Of a stretch of DNA of 64,000 bases, positions 23,936 through 33,502 are shown in pieces. The stretch is from positions 59,671-123,670 of the forward strand of contig CBFFKJ010000004.1 of assembly GCA_965641885.1 (NCBI GenBank), in the 5' to 3' direction. Positions within the stretch are counted from its first letter, which is position 1. Every line of letters begins with the position of its first letter. This DNA comes from Pseudophaeobacter sp965641885. GTDB taxonomy: Bacteria; Pseudomonadota; Alphaproteobacteria; Rhodobacterales; Rhodobacteraceae. The position numbers and the translations under genes were made by a program. The notes beneath the pieces were generated by a model. The model ran no database searches and was not told where the DNA came from. It saw only the letters and a list, made by a program, of their open reading frames with translations.

Positions 23936-24409
23936 TCAGGCCAACGCGGGGGGCAACCCGTTCAGGGCGACATCCACCGGAACGGTCGGCAAGTTCGATG
24001 CGATCCAGCCAGGCCCTTCGCCTGATCCCAACATCCCTTCCGAGATATCGGCGTAGCCCGAATAACCAGCTTGTCTTAACGCTCGAAGCAGCGATGCGGA
24101 GCGTCCGCCAGTGGCGCAGATCAGTCCAACGGTGCGATCACCGCTCAGTTCCTTCGCCCTGAACAATCGGTCCGGAAAACCGGACGCGTGCATGCTTATC
24201 GGCCATACACCAGCACCTACGCCGGTTTCTTGCCACTCTTCGCGCGTTCTGACATCGATGATCCGCGCCGTATCCGATAGAAGCGCGTCAAAGGCATTCT
24301 CTGCCGACCAGACAGATCGGCTCTGCGCCAGCAGCGGTGACGCCGTGACGGTCAGCACCGTCATATGAGCACCCAGAATGAAACGGCGCCGGTTCAAATC
24401 AAGAGCCAT
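23936..24409 (-). CDS. Secreted rhodanese-domain protein
   Basis: A 157-residue protein with a Tat-like N-terminus (LNRRRFILGA, about 5-14) and a single rhodanese domain: IDVRTREEWQETG and the active-site loop ICATGGRSA, with the catalytic cysteine and closing arginine. Rhodaneses carry persulfide sulfur; a periplasmic one could scavenge Cu(I) or thiols. ATG 24409 has GAGG eight bases upstream. It is divergent from the response regulator across a region with two candidate regulator boxes. Confidence 0.82.
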   Translation of the reverse strand: MALDLNRRRFILGAHMTVLTVTASPLLAQSRSVWSAENAFDALLSDTARIIDVRTREEWQETGVGAGVWPISMHASGFPDRLFRAKELSGDRTVGLICATGGRSASLLRALRQAGYSGYADISEGMLGSGEGPGWIASNLPTVPVDVALNGLPPALA

Positions 24410-24505
24410 ATTCGAAAACCTCATCCTTTGATCGGTTGCGATCCCAAAGGTCACATAACATGCCAGCAACGCTACCCGGGAGCACGACACGGTGCAGGCA
24501 CAGAT

Positions 24506-24552
24506 TTGTATCCATCTGTAGCAAGGGACTGACCTGATACAAATGGCTACAA
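24506..24552. promoter_or_regulatory. Two candidate response-regulator boxes (TTGTA-N5-TTGTA) in opposite orientation
   Basis: 24506-24520 reads TTGTA TCCAT CTGTA on the plus strand. 24538-24552 reads TTGTA GCCAT TTGTA on the minus strand. Half-sites 10 bp apart in tandem are the usual OmpR-family arrangement. They lie between the divergent rhodanese and response-regulator genes, and matching sequences occur at 34094-34108, 46885-46899 and 49120-49134. Confidence 0.55.
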
Positions 24553-24597
24553 TTCTGCCCATGAAACACGATGCAACGATGATTTAGGAAAGACACC

Positions 24598-25320
24598 ATG
24601 GGACCGCCACCTCATATCCTTATCGTGGATGACCACGCACAGATACGTGAAAGCGTCGCGCGCTTTCTGGAGAAGAACGGAATGCGCACGACCGTCGCCA
24701 GGGATGCCGTGGAGATGGATGCCAAGCTGGCCACCGGTCACTTCGACCTGCTCGTGCTCGATGTCATGATGCCGGGCGAGGACGGTTTGTCGGTTTGCCG
24801 CAGACTTGCGCCAGAAGGTGATCTTCCGATCATCATGCTAACGGCGCTTGGTGAGGAAACGGATCGGATCGTGGGGCTGGAAATCGGTGCGGACGATTAT
24901 CTCGCCAAGCCATTCAATCCACGAGAACTGCTCGCCCGCATCAAGTCGGTTCTTCGGAGAAGCAACCGCGACGAACCCGTGGCCGGAACCCTGGCTGGGA
25001 GGAAGATTTGTTTTGCGCACTGGATACTGGATACCGACCGGCAGGTGCTGATTGACGAGGCCGCAACCGAAACGCCATTGACGACCTCCGAGTTCAAATT
25101 GCTGGCGGTCCTGCTGGAACGCGCGAGGATGGTGCTCAGCCGTGACCAGTTGCTTGACCTGACCGCTGGTCGGACGGCAGGCCCGATGGATCGCACCATC
25201 GACAATCAGATCAGCCGCCTCCGTCGCAAAATCGAGCCGGATGTATTGCGACCGAGTGTCATCAAGACTGTGCGGAACGGCGGATACTGCCTGGCTGCCG
25301 ATGTCGAGGATGCGCCGTGA
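24598..25320 (+). CDS. OmpR-family response regulator
   Basis: A 240-residue regulator with a receiver domain (acidic pocket DD at 11-12, phospho-acceptor Asp55 in LVLDVMMPGEDG, Lys in YLAKPF) and a C-terminal winged helix (TTSEFKLLAVLLE, RTIDNQISRLRRKIE, VRNGGYCL). Its context and the neighbouring kinase suggest it senses periplasmic metal or envelope stress like CopR/CusR, but the binding specificity must be tested. It overlaps the kinase gene by 4 bp. Confidence 0.92.
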   Translation: MGPPPHILIVDDHAQIRESVARFLEKNGMRTTVARDAVEMDAKLATGHFDLLVLDVMMPGEDGLSVCRRLAPEGDLPIIMLTALGEETDRIVGLEIGADDYLAKPFNPRELLARIKSVLRRSNRDEPVAGTLAGRKICFAHWILDTDRQVLIDEAATETPLTTSEFKLLAVLLERARMVLSRDQLLDLTAGRTAGPMDRTIDNQISRLRRKIEPDVLRPSVIKTVRNGGYCLAADVEDAP

Positions 25321-26786
25321 TGCGCCGTGCGATGAGATCTCTGAGCGGCCAGTTGATCCTGCTTGTGGTCGCGGCACTTGTCGTGGCCCAGGCGATCAGC
25401 CTGTTCCTGTTCGCTGACGAGCGCAGCCTGGCCATCCGTGCTGCTTTGGGGTTCGAGGCTGCTGGACGCGCAGCGAATGTGGCGCGGTTGATCGAAGAGG
25501 CCCCGTTGGACCTGCAGAATTCCATCCTTCGCGCGGCAAATTCACCACTTATCCGGTTTGATCTGTCAGACGCTCCGAGTGTGGAACACACCAGTCATTC
25601 GCATGGCGACCTTGTTGAAGGGCGTATCCGTGCGCTAATGGACGATAGCTACAGCCGCGATATTCGCGTTGAACTGCACGAGATCGAGGGCGAATTGAGG
25701 CCCTTGCCCAATCTTTCTGACGAAATGACGGAAATGCATCTCGCGATGATGCGCGGAGAGTTGACAGCGGTTGAAATGAACCTGTCGATCGCCATTAAGG
25801 GAGCGCGTTGGCTGAATGTCGGAACGCGGTTCGAGCGTCCACCAATCCAATGGCCTTTCTATTCGATGCTGACCTTTGGAATTTCCGCCGGACTGCTTTT
25901 GGTGGCGATTTTCTGGTTTGTCATGACGCGCCTGACGCGTCCTTTGCGGCACCTGTCGAAGGCCTCGGACCATCTTGGCCGGGGCGAGGATGTGCCTGAA
26001 TTGACCGTCGCAGGGCCGACCGAGGTCAGGGATCTGACCGTCGCCTTCAACCGCATGCAACGACGGCTGACCCGGTTTGTCAGTGATCGGACACGGATGC
26101 TCGCAGCGCTTGGTCACGATTTACGCTCGCCGTTGACTGCTATGCGTGTCCGCGCGGAGCTGGTTGACGAAGAAGAGACGCGGGACAGCCTCATCGCATC
26201 GGTCGAAGAGATGCAGAGTATGGTCGAAGCGACGCTCACCTTTGCACGGGGCCTTACCGGATCAGAAGGCTCCGAAGTGGTCGATCTGCGCAATTTTCTG
26301 GACAGCTTGTGCAGCGATATGGCGGCACACTGCACCTTTGCCCCGAGTGATGATGTTGCCGTGCGGCTTCGACCCAACGCGTTCCGAAGGGCACTGAGGA
26401 ACTTGCTTGAGAACGCCGTTCGCTACGGTGGTGCCGCAAAAGTCAGCTGGGCGACCCACGGTTCGAACCTCGTACTCAACATCGATGACAATGGGCCCGG
26501 CATTCCCGTCGACCAGTTGGAAAAGGTCTTCGATCCCTTCTATCGCCTCGAGCAATCGAGGTCTCTGGAAACGGGCGGTTATGGGCTTGGGCTCTCAATC
26601 GCGAGGACAATCGTCCAATCCCATGGCGGCGATATCCAGCTGGTCAACCATAACAGCGCGGGTTTGCGCGCTGTTGTCACCATCCCACTGGATGAAAGCG
26701 AACTAATCGAAGGAGAAACAGATGAAACTGAAAACGCTCATTCCAACGTTGCTGGCCAGCTTGCCCGCCAGCATGGCGCGAGCTGA
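25317..26786 (+). CDS. Sensor histidine kinase paired with the OmpR-type regulator
   Basis: A 489-residue membrane kinase: two helices (about 10-31 and 183-203) enclose a periplasmic sensor of about 150 residues containing HTSHSHGD (91-98) and EMTEMHLAMM (136-145), possible soft-metal ligands. A HAMP linker, His267 (LGHDLRSPLT), and an ATPase domain (NLLENAVRYGG, DDNGPGIP, GGYGLGLSIA) follow. Its last 65 bp overlap the start of the SHOCT gene, an unusually long overlap that could mean a recent stop-codon loss in the tail. Confidence 0.9.
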   Translation: MMRRAMRSLSGQLILLVVAALVVAQAISLFLFADERSLAIRAALGFEAAGRAANVARLIEEAPLDLQNSILRAANSPLIRFDLSDAPSVEHTSHSHGDLVEGRIRALMDDSYSRDIRVELHEIEGELRPLPNLSDEMTEMHLAMMRGELTAVEMNLSIAIKGARWLNVGTRFERPPIQWPFYSMLTFGISAGLLLVAIFWFVMTRLTRPLRHLSKASDHLGRGEDVPELTVAGPTEVRDLTVAFNRMQRRLTRFVSDRTRMLAALGHDLRSPLTAMRVRAELVDEEETRDSLIASVEEMQSMVEATLTFARGLTGSEGSEVVDLRNFLDSLCSDMAAHCTFAPSDDVAVRLRPNAFRRALRNLLENAVRYGGAAKVSWATHGSNLVLNIDDNGPGIPVDQLEKVFDPFYRLEQSRSLETGGYGLGLSIARTIVQSHGGDIQLVNHNSAGLRAVVTIPLDESELIEGETDETENAHSNVAGQLARQHGAS

Positions 26787-27027
26787 TGGTCCAGGCTCCT
26801 GGACAGGTCACATATGGGGCGGAGGCTATGGCTTTATGGGCGGCTTCATGATGCTCGCCTTCTGGGGCGCCGTGATCGCATTGATCGTGTTTCTGGTACT
26901 CAGGCTGCGGGACAATGGCACCCGTCCCCCGGACTCGGACGCGCAGGAAGCGCTCCGGCGCCGCTTTGCGAATGGGGAAATCGACGAAGAAGAGTTCCGT
27001 CACCGCAAAGCAACGCTCGACGAATAG
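26722..27027 (+). CDS. Membrane protein with C-terminal SHOCT domain
   Basis: A 101-residue protein: signal peptide or first helix (1-21), a Gly-rich segment (WGGGYGFMGGF), a second helix (about 42-60), then a SHOCT motif (ALRRRFANGEIDEEEFRHRKATLDE region, about 77-101). SHOCT domains are short oligomerisation or binding modules; the function is unknown. The Met/Gly-rich periplasmic stretch is typical of small proteins in copper loci. ATG 26722 follows AAGGAGAAA. Confidence 0.8.
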   Translation: MKLKTLIPTLLASLPASMARADGPGSWTGHIWGGGYGFMGGFMMLAFWGAVIALIVFLVLRLRDNGTRPPDSDAQEALRRRFANGEIDEEEFRHRKATLDE

Positions 27028-27092
27028 ACCCCGCCGCGGACGCCAAAGCCGTCCGACGCGACGCCCACCGACACTGGATAGGAAAGAACGCC

Positions 27093-29093
27093 ATGTTCCC
27101 GGAAATTGGTCACTTCGCACTGGCCCTCGCGCTGGCCCTCGCACTTGTTCAAAGCGTTCTGCCGATTGCAGGTGCATCGCGTGGAAACGCCGTCTGGATG
27201 AAATCCGCCCAGGCGACGGCAATAGGACAAGTGCTGTTTGTGGCCATAGCCTTCGCAGCGCTGATGCAGGCCTTCATCGCCAGCGACTTCACCGTCAGGA
27301 ACGTCGTCGAGAATTCCCATTCGCTCAAGCCGATGCTCTACAAGGTGGCCGGGACCTGGGGCAGCCATGAGGGTTCGCTGCTGCTCTGGATCCTGATACT
27401 CGCGGTGTTCGGCGCGGGCGTCGCCTGGTTCGGATCGAACATCCCCGCCGAGACCAAGGCGCGCACCTTGTCGGTGCAGGCGTGGATCAGCGTCGGCTTC
27501 CTGTCCTTCCTGCTGCTGACGTCGAACCCCTTCGAGCGGGTGTTTCCGCCGCCGCTCGACGGCAATGACCTCAACCCGTTGCTTCAGGACATGGGTCTCG
27601 CCATGCACCCGCCGCTTTTGTATTTCGGGTATGTCGGCTACTCCATCGTATTTTCCTTTGCCGTTGCGGCTCTTCTGGAAGGGCGCGTCGATCCAGCCTG
27701 GGCCAGATGGGTCCGCCCGTGGACATTGGCCGCGTGGGTCAGCCTTACGGCAGGTATCGCTCTTGGATCTTGGTGGGCCTATTATGAACTGGGCTGGGGC
27801 GGCTGGTGGTTCTGGGACCCGGTCGAGAACGTGAGCTTCATGCCCTGGCTTCTGGGCACGGCGCTGCTGCATTCCGCCATCGTCACCGAAAAGCGCGACG
27901 CGTTCAAAAGCTGGACCATCCTGCTTGCCATCCTGACTTTCTCGCTTTCACTTCTCGGCACGTTCATTGTCCGATCCGGCCTGCTTACCTCCGTGCATGC
28001 CTTCGCCGTCGATCCAGAGCGCGGGCTTTACATTCTGGGTCTGCTGGCCGTGTCCATCGGTGGGTCGCTGGCGCTCTACGCCTGGCGGGCGCCCGAAATG
28101 GAGCCGGGTGGTCTGTTTCGCCCGATCAGCCGCGAAGCCGGGCTGCTCGTGAACAACCTCATTCTGGCCGCCGCTACGGGAACGGTCCTGTTCGGGACGC
28201 TTTATCCGCTGATCCTCGAAGCTGTCACCGGGGACAAGATCTCGGTGGGTCCACCTTTCTTCAACGCGGCCTTCATTCCGATGATGCTGGCGCTGGTCGT
28301 GTTCATGGGTCTTGGTCCATTCCTGTCGTGGAAGCGGGCTGATATCGCCGGTTTGCTCGATCGCATTCGGTTCGTGGCCGTGCTGGCGGTCATCGCAGCT
28401 TTGGCCGCATGGTATCTTCTGAACGGTGGGCCGATCATGGCCTATCTTGCCATCCTCGGTGCAGCGTGGCTGCTTTTTGCAACCCTACGGGAATGGGCGC
28501 TACGCATCCGCCTGTTCGAGGTTCCCCTTGCGGAGAGCGCGAGACGCGCGCGCAACCTCCCACGTGCGTCACACGGCATGACGCTTGCCCATGCCGGGGT
28601 CGCCGTTTTGATGATGGGGATGATCGGCTCGACCGGATGGAAAAGTGAGGAGATCGTCTTTGCCGGCCCCGGGACCGAAGTCACGATCGCCGGGTTCGAC
28701 ATCACCTTCGAAGGGGCCGCAAAGGTTCAAGGGCCGAACTACATCGCGGATCGCGGCACCCTTGTGGTGCGTCGGGATGGCGAACTGGTCACGAAGCTGT
28801 TCCCGGAACGGCGGTATTACCCGGTCGCGGAAAGTCAGACGACGGAGTCGGCCATCCGGTCCACATTGGCGGGTGATCTCTATACGTCGATTGCAACGCC
28901 GGCCTCCGATCAAGTGAACAACGCCGGAGCCTGGACCCTTCGGATCCTCTATGAACCGCTCGTCAACCTGATCTGGATCGGCTCGATCTTGCTGGTGATC
29001 GGTGGCTGTTTGTCCTTGTCGGATCGCCGTTTGAGGGTCGGGGCGCCGCGCCGCGCCAAACAGCCAGCCAGCGATGCTGTTCCTGCGGAGTAG
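27093..29093 (+). CDS. ccmF: Cytochrome c heme lyase subunit CcmF
   Basis: A 666-residue protein with about 15 helices. The heme-handling WWD domain is visible as GWGGWWFWDPVEN, with conserved periplasmic histidines around it. CcmF works with CcmH and CcmI to attach heme to CxxCH motifs on the periplasmic side. It starts at ATG 27093 behind GGAAAG and heads a ccmF-G-H-I run. No ccmABCDE genes are in the window. Confidence 0.93.
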   Translation: MFPEIGHFALALALALALVQSVLPIAGASRGNAVWMKSAQATAIGQVLFVAIAFAALMQAFIASDFTVRNVVENSHSLKPMLYKVAGTWGSHEGSLLLWILILAVFGAGVAWFGSNIPAETKARTLSVQAWISVGFLSFLLLTSNPFERVFPPPLDGNDLNPLLQDMGLAMHPPLLYFGYVGYSIVFSFAVAALLEGRVDPAWARWVRPWTLAAWVSLTAGIALGSWWAYYELGWGGWWFWDPVENVSFMPWLLGTALLHSAIVTEKRDAFKSWTILLAILTFSLSLLGTFIVRSGLLTSVHAFAVDPERGLYILGLLAVSIGGSLALYAWRAPEMEPGGLFRPISREAGLLVNNLILAAATGTVLFGTLYPLILEAVTGDKISVGPPFFNAAFIPMMLALVVFMGLGPFLSWKRADIAGLLDRIRFVAVLAVIAALAAWYLLNGGPIMAYLAILGAAWLLFATLREWALRIRLFEVPLAESARRARNLPRASHGMTLAHAGVAVLMMGMIGSTGWKSEEIVFAGPGTEVTIAGFDITFEGAAKVQGPNYIADRGTLVVRRDGELVTKLFPERRYYPVAESQTTESAIRSTLAGDLYTSIATPASDQVNNAGAWTLRILYEPLVNLIWIGSILLVIGGCLSLSDRRLRVGAPRRAKQPASDAVPAE

Positions 29094-29101
29094 GAGAGAA
29101 G

Positions 29102-29668
29102 ATGAAACGTCTCACTGCCGGGCTGCCGTTTATTGCGGCGGTCATATTCGGGGGGTTTTTTCTCTGGGGGCTCAATCCCGACCGGGATCCCAATGAGATC
29201 CCTTCCGTCCTGATCTCGCAACCGGCCCCGGCGTTCGATCTCGATCCCGTGCCGGGGTTGGAGACACCCGGCCTGGCCCGAAGCGATCTTGTCGGCAACG
29301 AACGACCGGTCGTGGTCAATGTCTTTGCGTCCTGGTGCGTGCCCTGCCGCGCGGAACATGCCGTGTTGACACGCTTTGTCGAACGCGGGGGCATGCGGTT
29401 GTTCGGCATCAACTACAAAGACAAACCAGAGGATGCCGTGAAGTGGCTCAATGACCTCGGCAATCCCTACGAGCGGATCGGGTCCGACCTGTCGGGCCGC
29501 ACCGGGATCGAATGGGGCCTGTCAGGCGTGCCGGAAACCTTCATCGTCGATGGCGGTGGTACCGTTTTGTTTCGCTATGTCGGGCCGGTCGTCGGTCCGG
29601 ACGCCGTCGAACGGTTCACGCAAGCCCTGAAGCAAGCAGGCGCACTGCCAAATGGAGCAGCATTATGA
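29102..29668 (+). CDS. ccmG: Thiol-disulfide reductase CcmG/DsbE
   Basis: A 188-residue membrane-anchored thioredoxin-fold protein with active site WCVPC (Cys79, Cys82) and the glutaredoxin-like GVPETF cis-proline loop. It keeps apocytochrome cysteines reduced before heme ligation. It lies 8 bp after ccmF and overlaps ccmH by 4 bp (ATGA). Confidence 0.92.
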   Translation: MKRLTAGLPFIAAVIFGGFFLWGLNPDRDPNEIPSVLISQPAPAFDLDPVPGLETPGLARSDLVGNERPVVVNVFASWCVPCRAEHAVLTRFVERGGMRLFGINYKDKPEDAVKWLNDLGNPYERIGSDLSGRTGIEWGLSGVPETFIVDGGGTVLFRYVGPVVGPDAVERFTQALKQAGALPNGAAL

Positions 29669-30138
29669 GACAGTTGATTTTCGCGTTTTGCATCGGGCTC
29701 TTTCCCTTTGCCGCCAATGCGGTCGAACCGGACGAAATGCTGAGCGACCCGGTATTGGAACAGCGTGCGCGGGAGATTTCCAAGGATCTACGATGCGTCG
29801 TCTGTCAAAACCAGGACATCGACAGCTCGAACGCGGGTGTGGCGCGGGACTTGCGTCTGCTCGTACGCGAGCGACTGGTCACCGGAGACGCTGACACCGA
29901 GGTGATCGAATACATTCGGGCGCGGTACGGGGATTACGTGCTGCTGAAGCCGCCTCTGGAGCCTGCGACCTACGCGCTTTGGTTTGCGCCGATCGCTTTC
30001 GTCCTCATCGGGGTTTTCGTTGGTGGTGGGGTACTGATGAGTCGGCGAAAGCAAGAGGCATTTGAAGATTTGGGCTCGGAGGATGAAAACACCGTGTCCG
30101 AAATTCTCAGACGAAACGAAGCGGGGGATGCGTCATGA
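29665..30138 (+). CDS. ccmH: Cytochrome c maturation protein CcmH (short form)
   Basis: A 157-residue protein with a signal peptide, the redox motif LRCVVCQNQ (Cys44, Cys47) in a three-helix bundle, and a C-terminal anchor helix (about 105-128). It reduces or holds apocytochrome c for CcmF. It overlaps both neighbours by 4 bp. The TPR portion that is fused in enterobacterial CcmH is separate here, as CcmI. Confidence 0.92.
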   Translation: MRQLIFAFCIGLFPFAANAVEPDEMLSDPVLEQRAREISKDLRCVVCQNQDIDSSNAGVARDLRLLVRERLVTGDADTEVIEYIRARYGDYVLLKPPLEPATYALWFAPIAFVLIGVFVGGGVLMSRRKQEAFEDLGSEDENTVSEILRRNEAGDAS

Positions 30139-31286
30139 TCTGGGGTATTTTCGGTCTTCTGACGCTGCTCGCAGTCGGAATTGTCCTCTACCCGCTGCTG
30201 CTGTCCAAATCGAACACTCTCACCAGAGGAGATGCGGTACCGGCGATCCTTGCCGATCAGATGCGGGAAATTCAACGAGACATGGACCGCGGTTTGATTT
30301 CTGAACAGGAAGCTCAAGCAGCCAGACTCGAAATCAAGAAACGGATCCTCGCGACGACCCGCAATTCGGGAGAAAAAACCGGATCATCCCGCAATGGCGG
30401 CAGAGTCACTCTCGTTGTCGCGGCGGTCCTCGCGCCGGTTATTGCCGCGGGCTACTATCTGACAATGGGATCGCCTGAGGTGCCTTCAATGGCCTTCGCT
30501 GCCCGTGCAGAGGAGCGCGCACAGACTGATGAAGTGATGGCGCTTGCAATACAACTTCGCGAAAGGCTTGTATCCGATCCGACCGGCGGCCCCAGCGAAG
30601 GGTGGATGCTGTTGGGCCAGACCTATCAGCGCATGGGCAGAACAGTTGATGCTGTCGAAGCATTTGAAGTTGTCGCCAAACGGGAGGATGCCACCTCCGC
30701 GACATTCTCTATGCTGGCGGAGGCTGTCGCGGTTGCCAATGATGGCGTTGTTATTCCACGGGCGAAATTGGCCATTGATCGCGCTTTGGAACTTGACCCA
30801 TCCAATCCTGCGGCAACCTATTTCGAGTCTCTCTACCATCTTCAAAAAGAAGAGACGCGTAAGGCCTACGATCTGCTCGTTTCCCGGCTGAACCAGGAAA
30901 AGACGTTCGTGCCCTGGATGGAAACATACGTTTTGCAGATCAACCGGATTGCAGCGGCCGCCGACCTCCCGGTCGTCGATCTACCCAGCGGGCCGACATC
31001 ACAACCCGGCCCGAGTGCGGCAGATGTTGCGGCGGCGTCAGAGATGAATGACGCGGACCGCGCGGAGTTCATCCGCTCGATGGTCTCGCGGCTGGCTGGG
31101 CGTCTTGAGGATGAACCGGAAGATCTGGATGGTTGGATGCGGCTGGCAAACGCCTATACCGTCCTTCAGGAGCAGGATCGCGCCATTGAGGCCTACCGTA
31201 AGGCTGAAGCGCTGTTGGAGCAGCAGCCCGCCAATGATCCTCGGCGTGCGGCGGTCCGCGCTGCGCTCGAGCGGCTCGGCGGCTGA
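30135..31286 (+). CDS. ccmI: Cytochrome c maturation protein CcmI (TPR)
   Basis: A 383-residue protein with two N-terminal helices separated by a cytoplasmic loop (ISEQEAQAARLEIKKRIL region), then a periplasmic part with TPR repeats (GWMLLGQTYQRMGRTVDAV, GWMRLANAYTVLQEQDRAI). It binds apocytochrome c2 C-terminal helices and delivers them to CcmF-CcmH. The gene closes the ccmFGHI run and is convergent with scsB. Confidence 0.9.
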   Translation: MIWGIFGLLTLLAVGIVLYPLLLSKSNTLTRGDAVPAILADQMREIQRDMDRGLISEQEAQAARLEIKKRILATTRNSGEKTGSSRNGGRVTLVVAAVLAPVIAAGYYLTMGSPEVPSMAFAARAEERAQTDEVMALAIQLRERLVSDPTGGPSEGWMLLGQTYQRMGRTVDAVEAFEVVAKREDATSATFSMLAEAVAVANDGVVIPRAKLAIDRALELDPSNPAATYFESLYHLQKEETRKAYDLLVSRLNQEKTFVPWMETYVLQINRIAAAADLPVVDLPSGPTSQPGPSAADVAAASEMNDADRAEFIRSMVSRLAGRLEDEPEDLDGWMRLANAYTVLQEQDRAIEAYRKAEALLEQQPANDPRRAAVRAALERLGG

Positions 31287-31314
31287 CTGCTGGTCGGTGT
31301 CCCGCCCGGGCAGA

Positions 31315-33444
31315 TCACTCCTGTCCGGCAACCTTTGCGGAAACATCTCGACCGCTGGCTTGCGCCAAGGCGTCCATCACGTCTTCGGTCGTAAGCAATT
31401 CGGACAGCACAATGCCGTTTGGTGCCGACGGTCCATAGACGGCATTGAAAGGGATGCCATATCTGCCGAAACTCTCAAGGTAACGGGAAATGCGCGCGTC
31501 CGGGCGTGTCCAATCTGCCTGCATCGGCGTGACGCCTGGCGCGTCCAGCGTACTGCGGACCGGCTCCCGGTCGATGACAAGTGTCTTGTTCGCTTTGCAA
31601 GTCAGGCACCAGTCAGCTGTTACATCGACAAAGACGACCTCTCCTGCGGACACGCGTTTCGCTATGTCCGAACGGTCAAATGCGACCCAAGCCAACGCCG
31701 ATTGCGACCCTGCACGGGCAGGCGCTGATTGCTGCAGGAGAGGACCCGCGGCAAGAGCCAGAACAAGACTGGCCGTGGCAATAGACCATCTGAATTGGGA
31801 CTGCACATTCGGGAGGGACAAGATCAGAACGGCGAGACCGGAAGACGCCGCGACCGCGATGACGGAGGCCAGCCCGGCGACACCGTCGAGCACCCAGAAC
31901 AGCCAAACGGCGGTTGCAAGCAGCAAGATCCCCATCAAGCTCTTGACGATCAGCATCCACCGGCCAGGTTTGGGCATGAACGCGACCAGACGCGGGAACG
32001 CGGCGATGACGAGATAGGGCAGGGCGAGGCCGAGCCCGAGGCTCGTAAAGACGATGAGAATGTCCACGCCACGCCCGGCCAAAGCAAAGGCCACCGCGGT
32101 GCCGAGGAACGGTGCCGAACAAGGCGTCGCCATGACGGCACCGAACATGCCGGTGAAAAAGTCGGCGGAATATCCGCTCCGCCCTCCGGTATCTGCAAGC
32201 CTTGTCTGCATGCCTTGTGGAAGGGCGAACTCGAACGCTCCGAACAGATTTGCCGAAAAGACGAGCAGGGCTGCGATCATCACCGCAAGAAATAGCGGAC
32301 TTTGAAATTGCAGCCCCCACCCGACGCTGAGCCCTGCCGTCTGGAGCGCCCAAAGGATGAGCGCCAGACCCCACATGAACGTCATGATGCCAGCGGCGGC
32401 TGCGACGAAACCGAACCGGACACGGGTTGTGTCGTGATCTGTGTGTTTGAGCACAGACGACACCTTGATGGACAGCACCGGCAGCACGCAGGGCATCACG
32501 TTCAGGATCAATCCACCCAGCAGCGCGATCACGGCAATCCAGAGCAGTTCCATCATGTCCGGTGTCGTGGCGGCCAGTTCGAAGGGCGGTGCCGTACGTC
32601 GCGCCACGCGATCCGCAATCACGGTGAAGGCCCGGTTCTCGCCATCGGTGACGGTAATCGACGGCGCCACCGTCACATCCGTATTCGACGAGAGGATCGG
32701 CAAGCGCGCCCAAAGCAAATGATCCTCTTCTCCCAAACGTATATCGGGTTTGCCAAGCGCAACACCGATACCCAGTTCGGGAAACACATCCGGCGACTGG
32801 AGTGGTTCATCGACGCGCAGATTGACGATCAACTCCGTGAGGTCTTCGTCGATGAAGGCATTTGCCTCGCTGACGCCACCCGCCTCGGCTCCTTCGGGGA
32901 CGCGCTCGGAAAACGTGCCAATCAGCCCAGCCGCAGTGCTGTCGATGTCGTTGCCGCGTCCGAGGCGAAGTGACAGGTCAAACTCTTCCGGGACACAGAC
33001 ATTGGAGCACACCAGCAGTTTGACTTGCGCGGAAAGAGTCACAGGTGCGCCGGGATCTTTGAGCGTTATGCGCAGCGGAAAGACGACTTCACCCGCATAA
33101 CCAAAATTTTCGATGCCGAAGGCGGTGAAGCGTGTCGGGGAAGGCCACATGAATTCGACATCTGCGACGTTTTCGGAACCGCTCCATTCGACCGAAGGCG
33201 GTATTCCCACCTCTCCTGGCGACCGCCAATAGGTCTTCCAGTTTTCGTTCAGTTGGAGATGAAGTCCGGCGGAAAGAGTCTGCGTGTTCTTGGAAACACC
33301 GTCCTGTGCCGTGATGAGATGCGCCTTCAGCGGAGAGCTTTGATACGCGGCTGATGTCTCCGCCGAGCCACTGCCAGAGGAAAGCGCCAGGATCAGTGCG
33401 GGCAAAATCAGAACCCGGCGCAGTGTCGACAGGGTTTTCGCCAA
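31315..33444 (-). CDS. scsB: Thiol:disulfide interchange protein ScsB/DsbD
   Basis: About 709 residues: signal peptide, periplasmic alpha domain with a CSNVCVPE cysteine pair, eight-helix membrane domain with MPCVLPV and ATPCSAPF, and a C-terminal thioredoxin domain with DWCLTCKAN. The long N-terminal domain and island context fit ScsB, which passes electrons from cytoplasmic thioredoxin to ScsC and other periplasmic proteins. The start TTG 33444 was chosen because GGAAGG precedes it and the signal peptide begins there; upstream in-frame ATGs at 33537-33552 would run into the neighbouring small gene. Its partner scsC is at 39040-39771. Confidence 0.87.
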   Translation of the reverse strand: MAKTLSTLRRVLILPALILALSSGSGSAETSAAYQSSPLKAHLITAQDGVSKNTQTLSAGLHLQLNENWKTYWRSPGEVGIPPSVEWSGSENVADVEFMWPSPTRFTAFGIENFGYAGEVVFPLRITLKDPGAPVTLSAQVKLLVCSNVCVPEEFDLSLRLGRGNDIDSTAAGLIGTFSERVPEGAEAGGVSEANAFIDEDLTELIVNLRVDEPLQSPDVFPELGIGVALGKPDIRLGEEDHLLWARLPILSSNTDVTVAPSITVTDGENRAFTVIADRVARRTAPPFELAATTPDMMELLWIAVIALLGGLILNVMPCVLPVLSIKVSSVLKHTDHDTTRVRFGFVAAAAGIMTFMWGLALILWALQTAGLSVGWGLQFQSPLFLAVMIAALLVFSANLFGAFEFALPQGMQTRLADTGGRSGYSADFFTGMFGAVMATPCSAPFLGTAVAFALAGRGVDILIVFTSLGLGLALPYLVIAAFPRLVAFMPKPGRWMLIVKSLMGILLLATAVWLFWVLDGVAGLASVIAVAASSGLAVLILSLPNVQSQFRWSIATASLVLALAAGPLLQQSAPARAGSQSALAWVAFDRSDIAKRVSAGEVVFVDVTADWCLTCKANKTLVIDREPVRSTLDAPGVTPMQADWTRPDARISRYLESFGRYGIPFNAVYGPSAPNGIVLSELLTTEDVMDALAQASGRDVSAKVAGQE

Positions 33445-33502
33445 GGATCCGCTTCCTTCCCTTAAAGCCGGCTCGGGTTGAATCTGCACCCGGAACTTTG
33501 TC

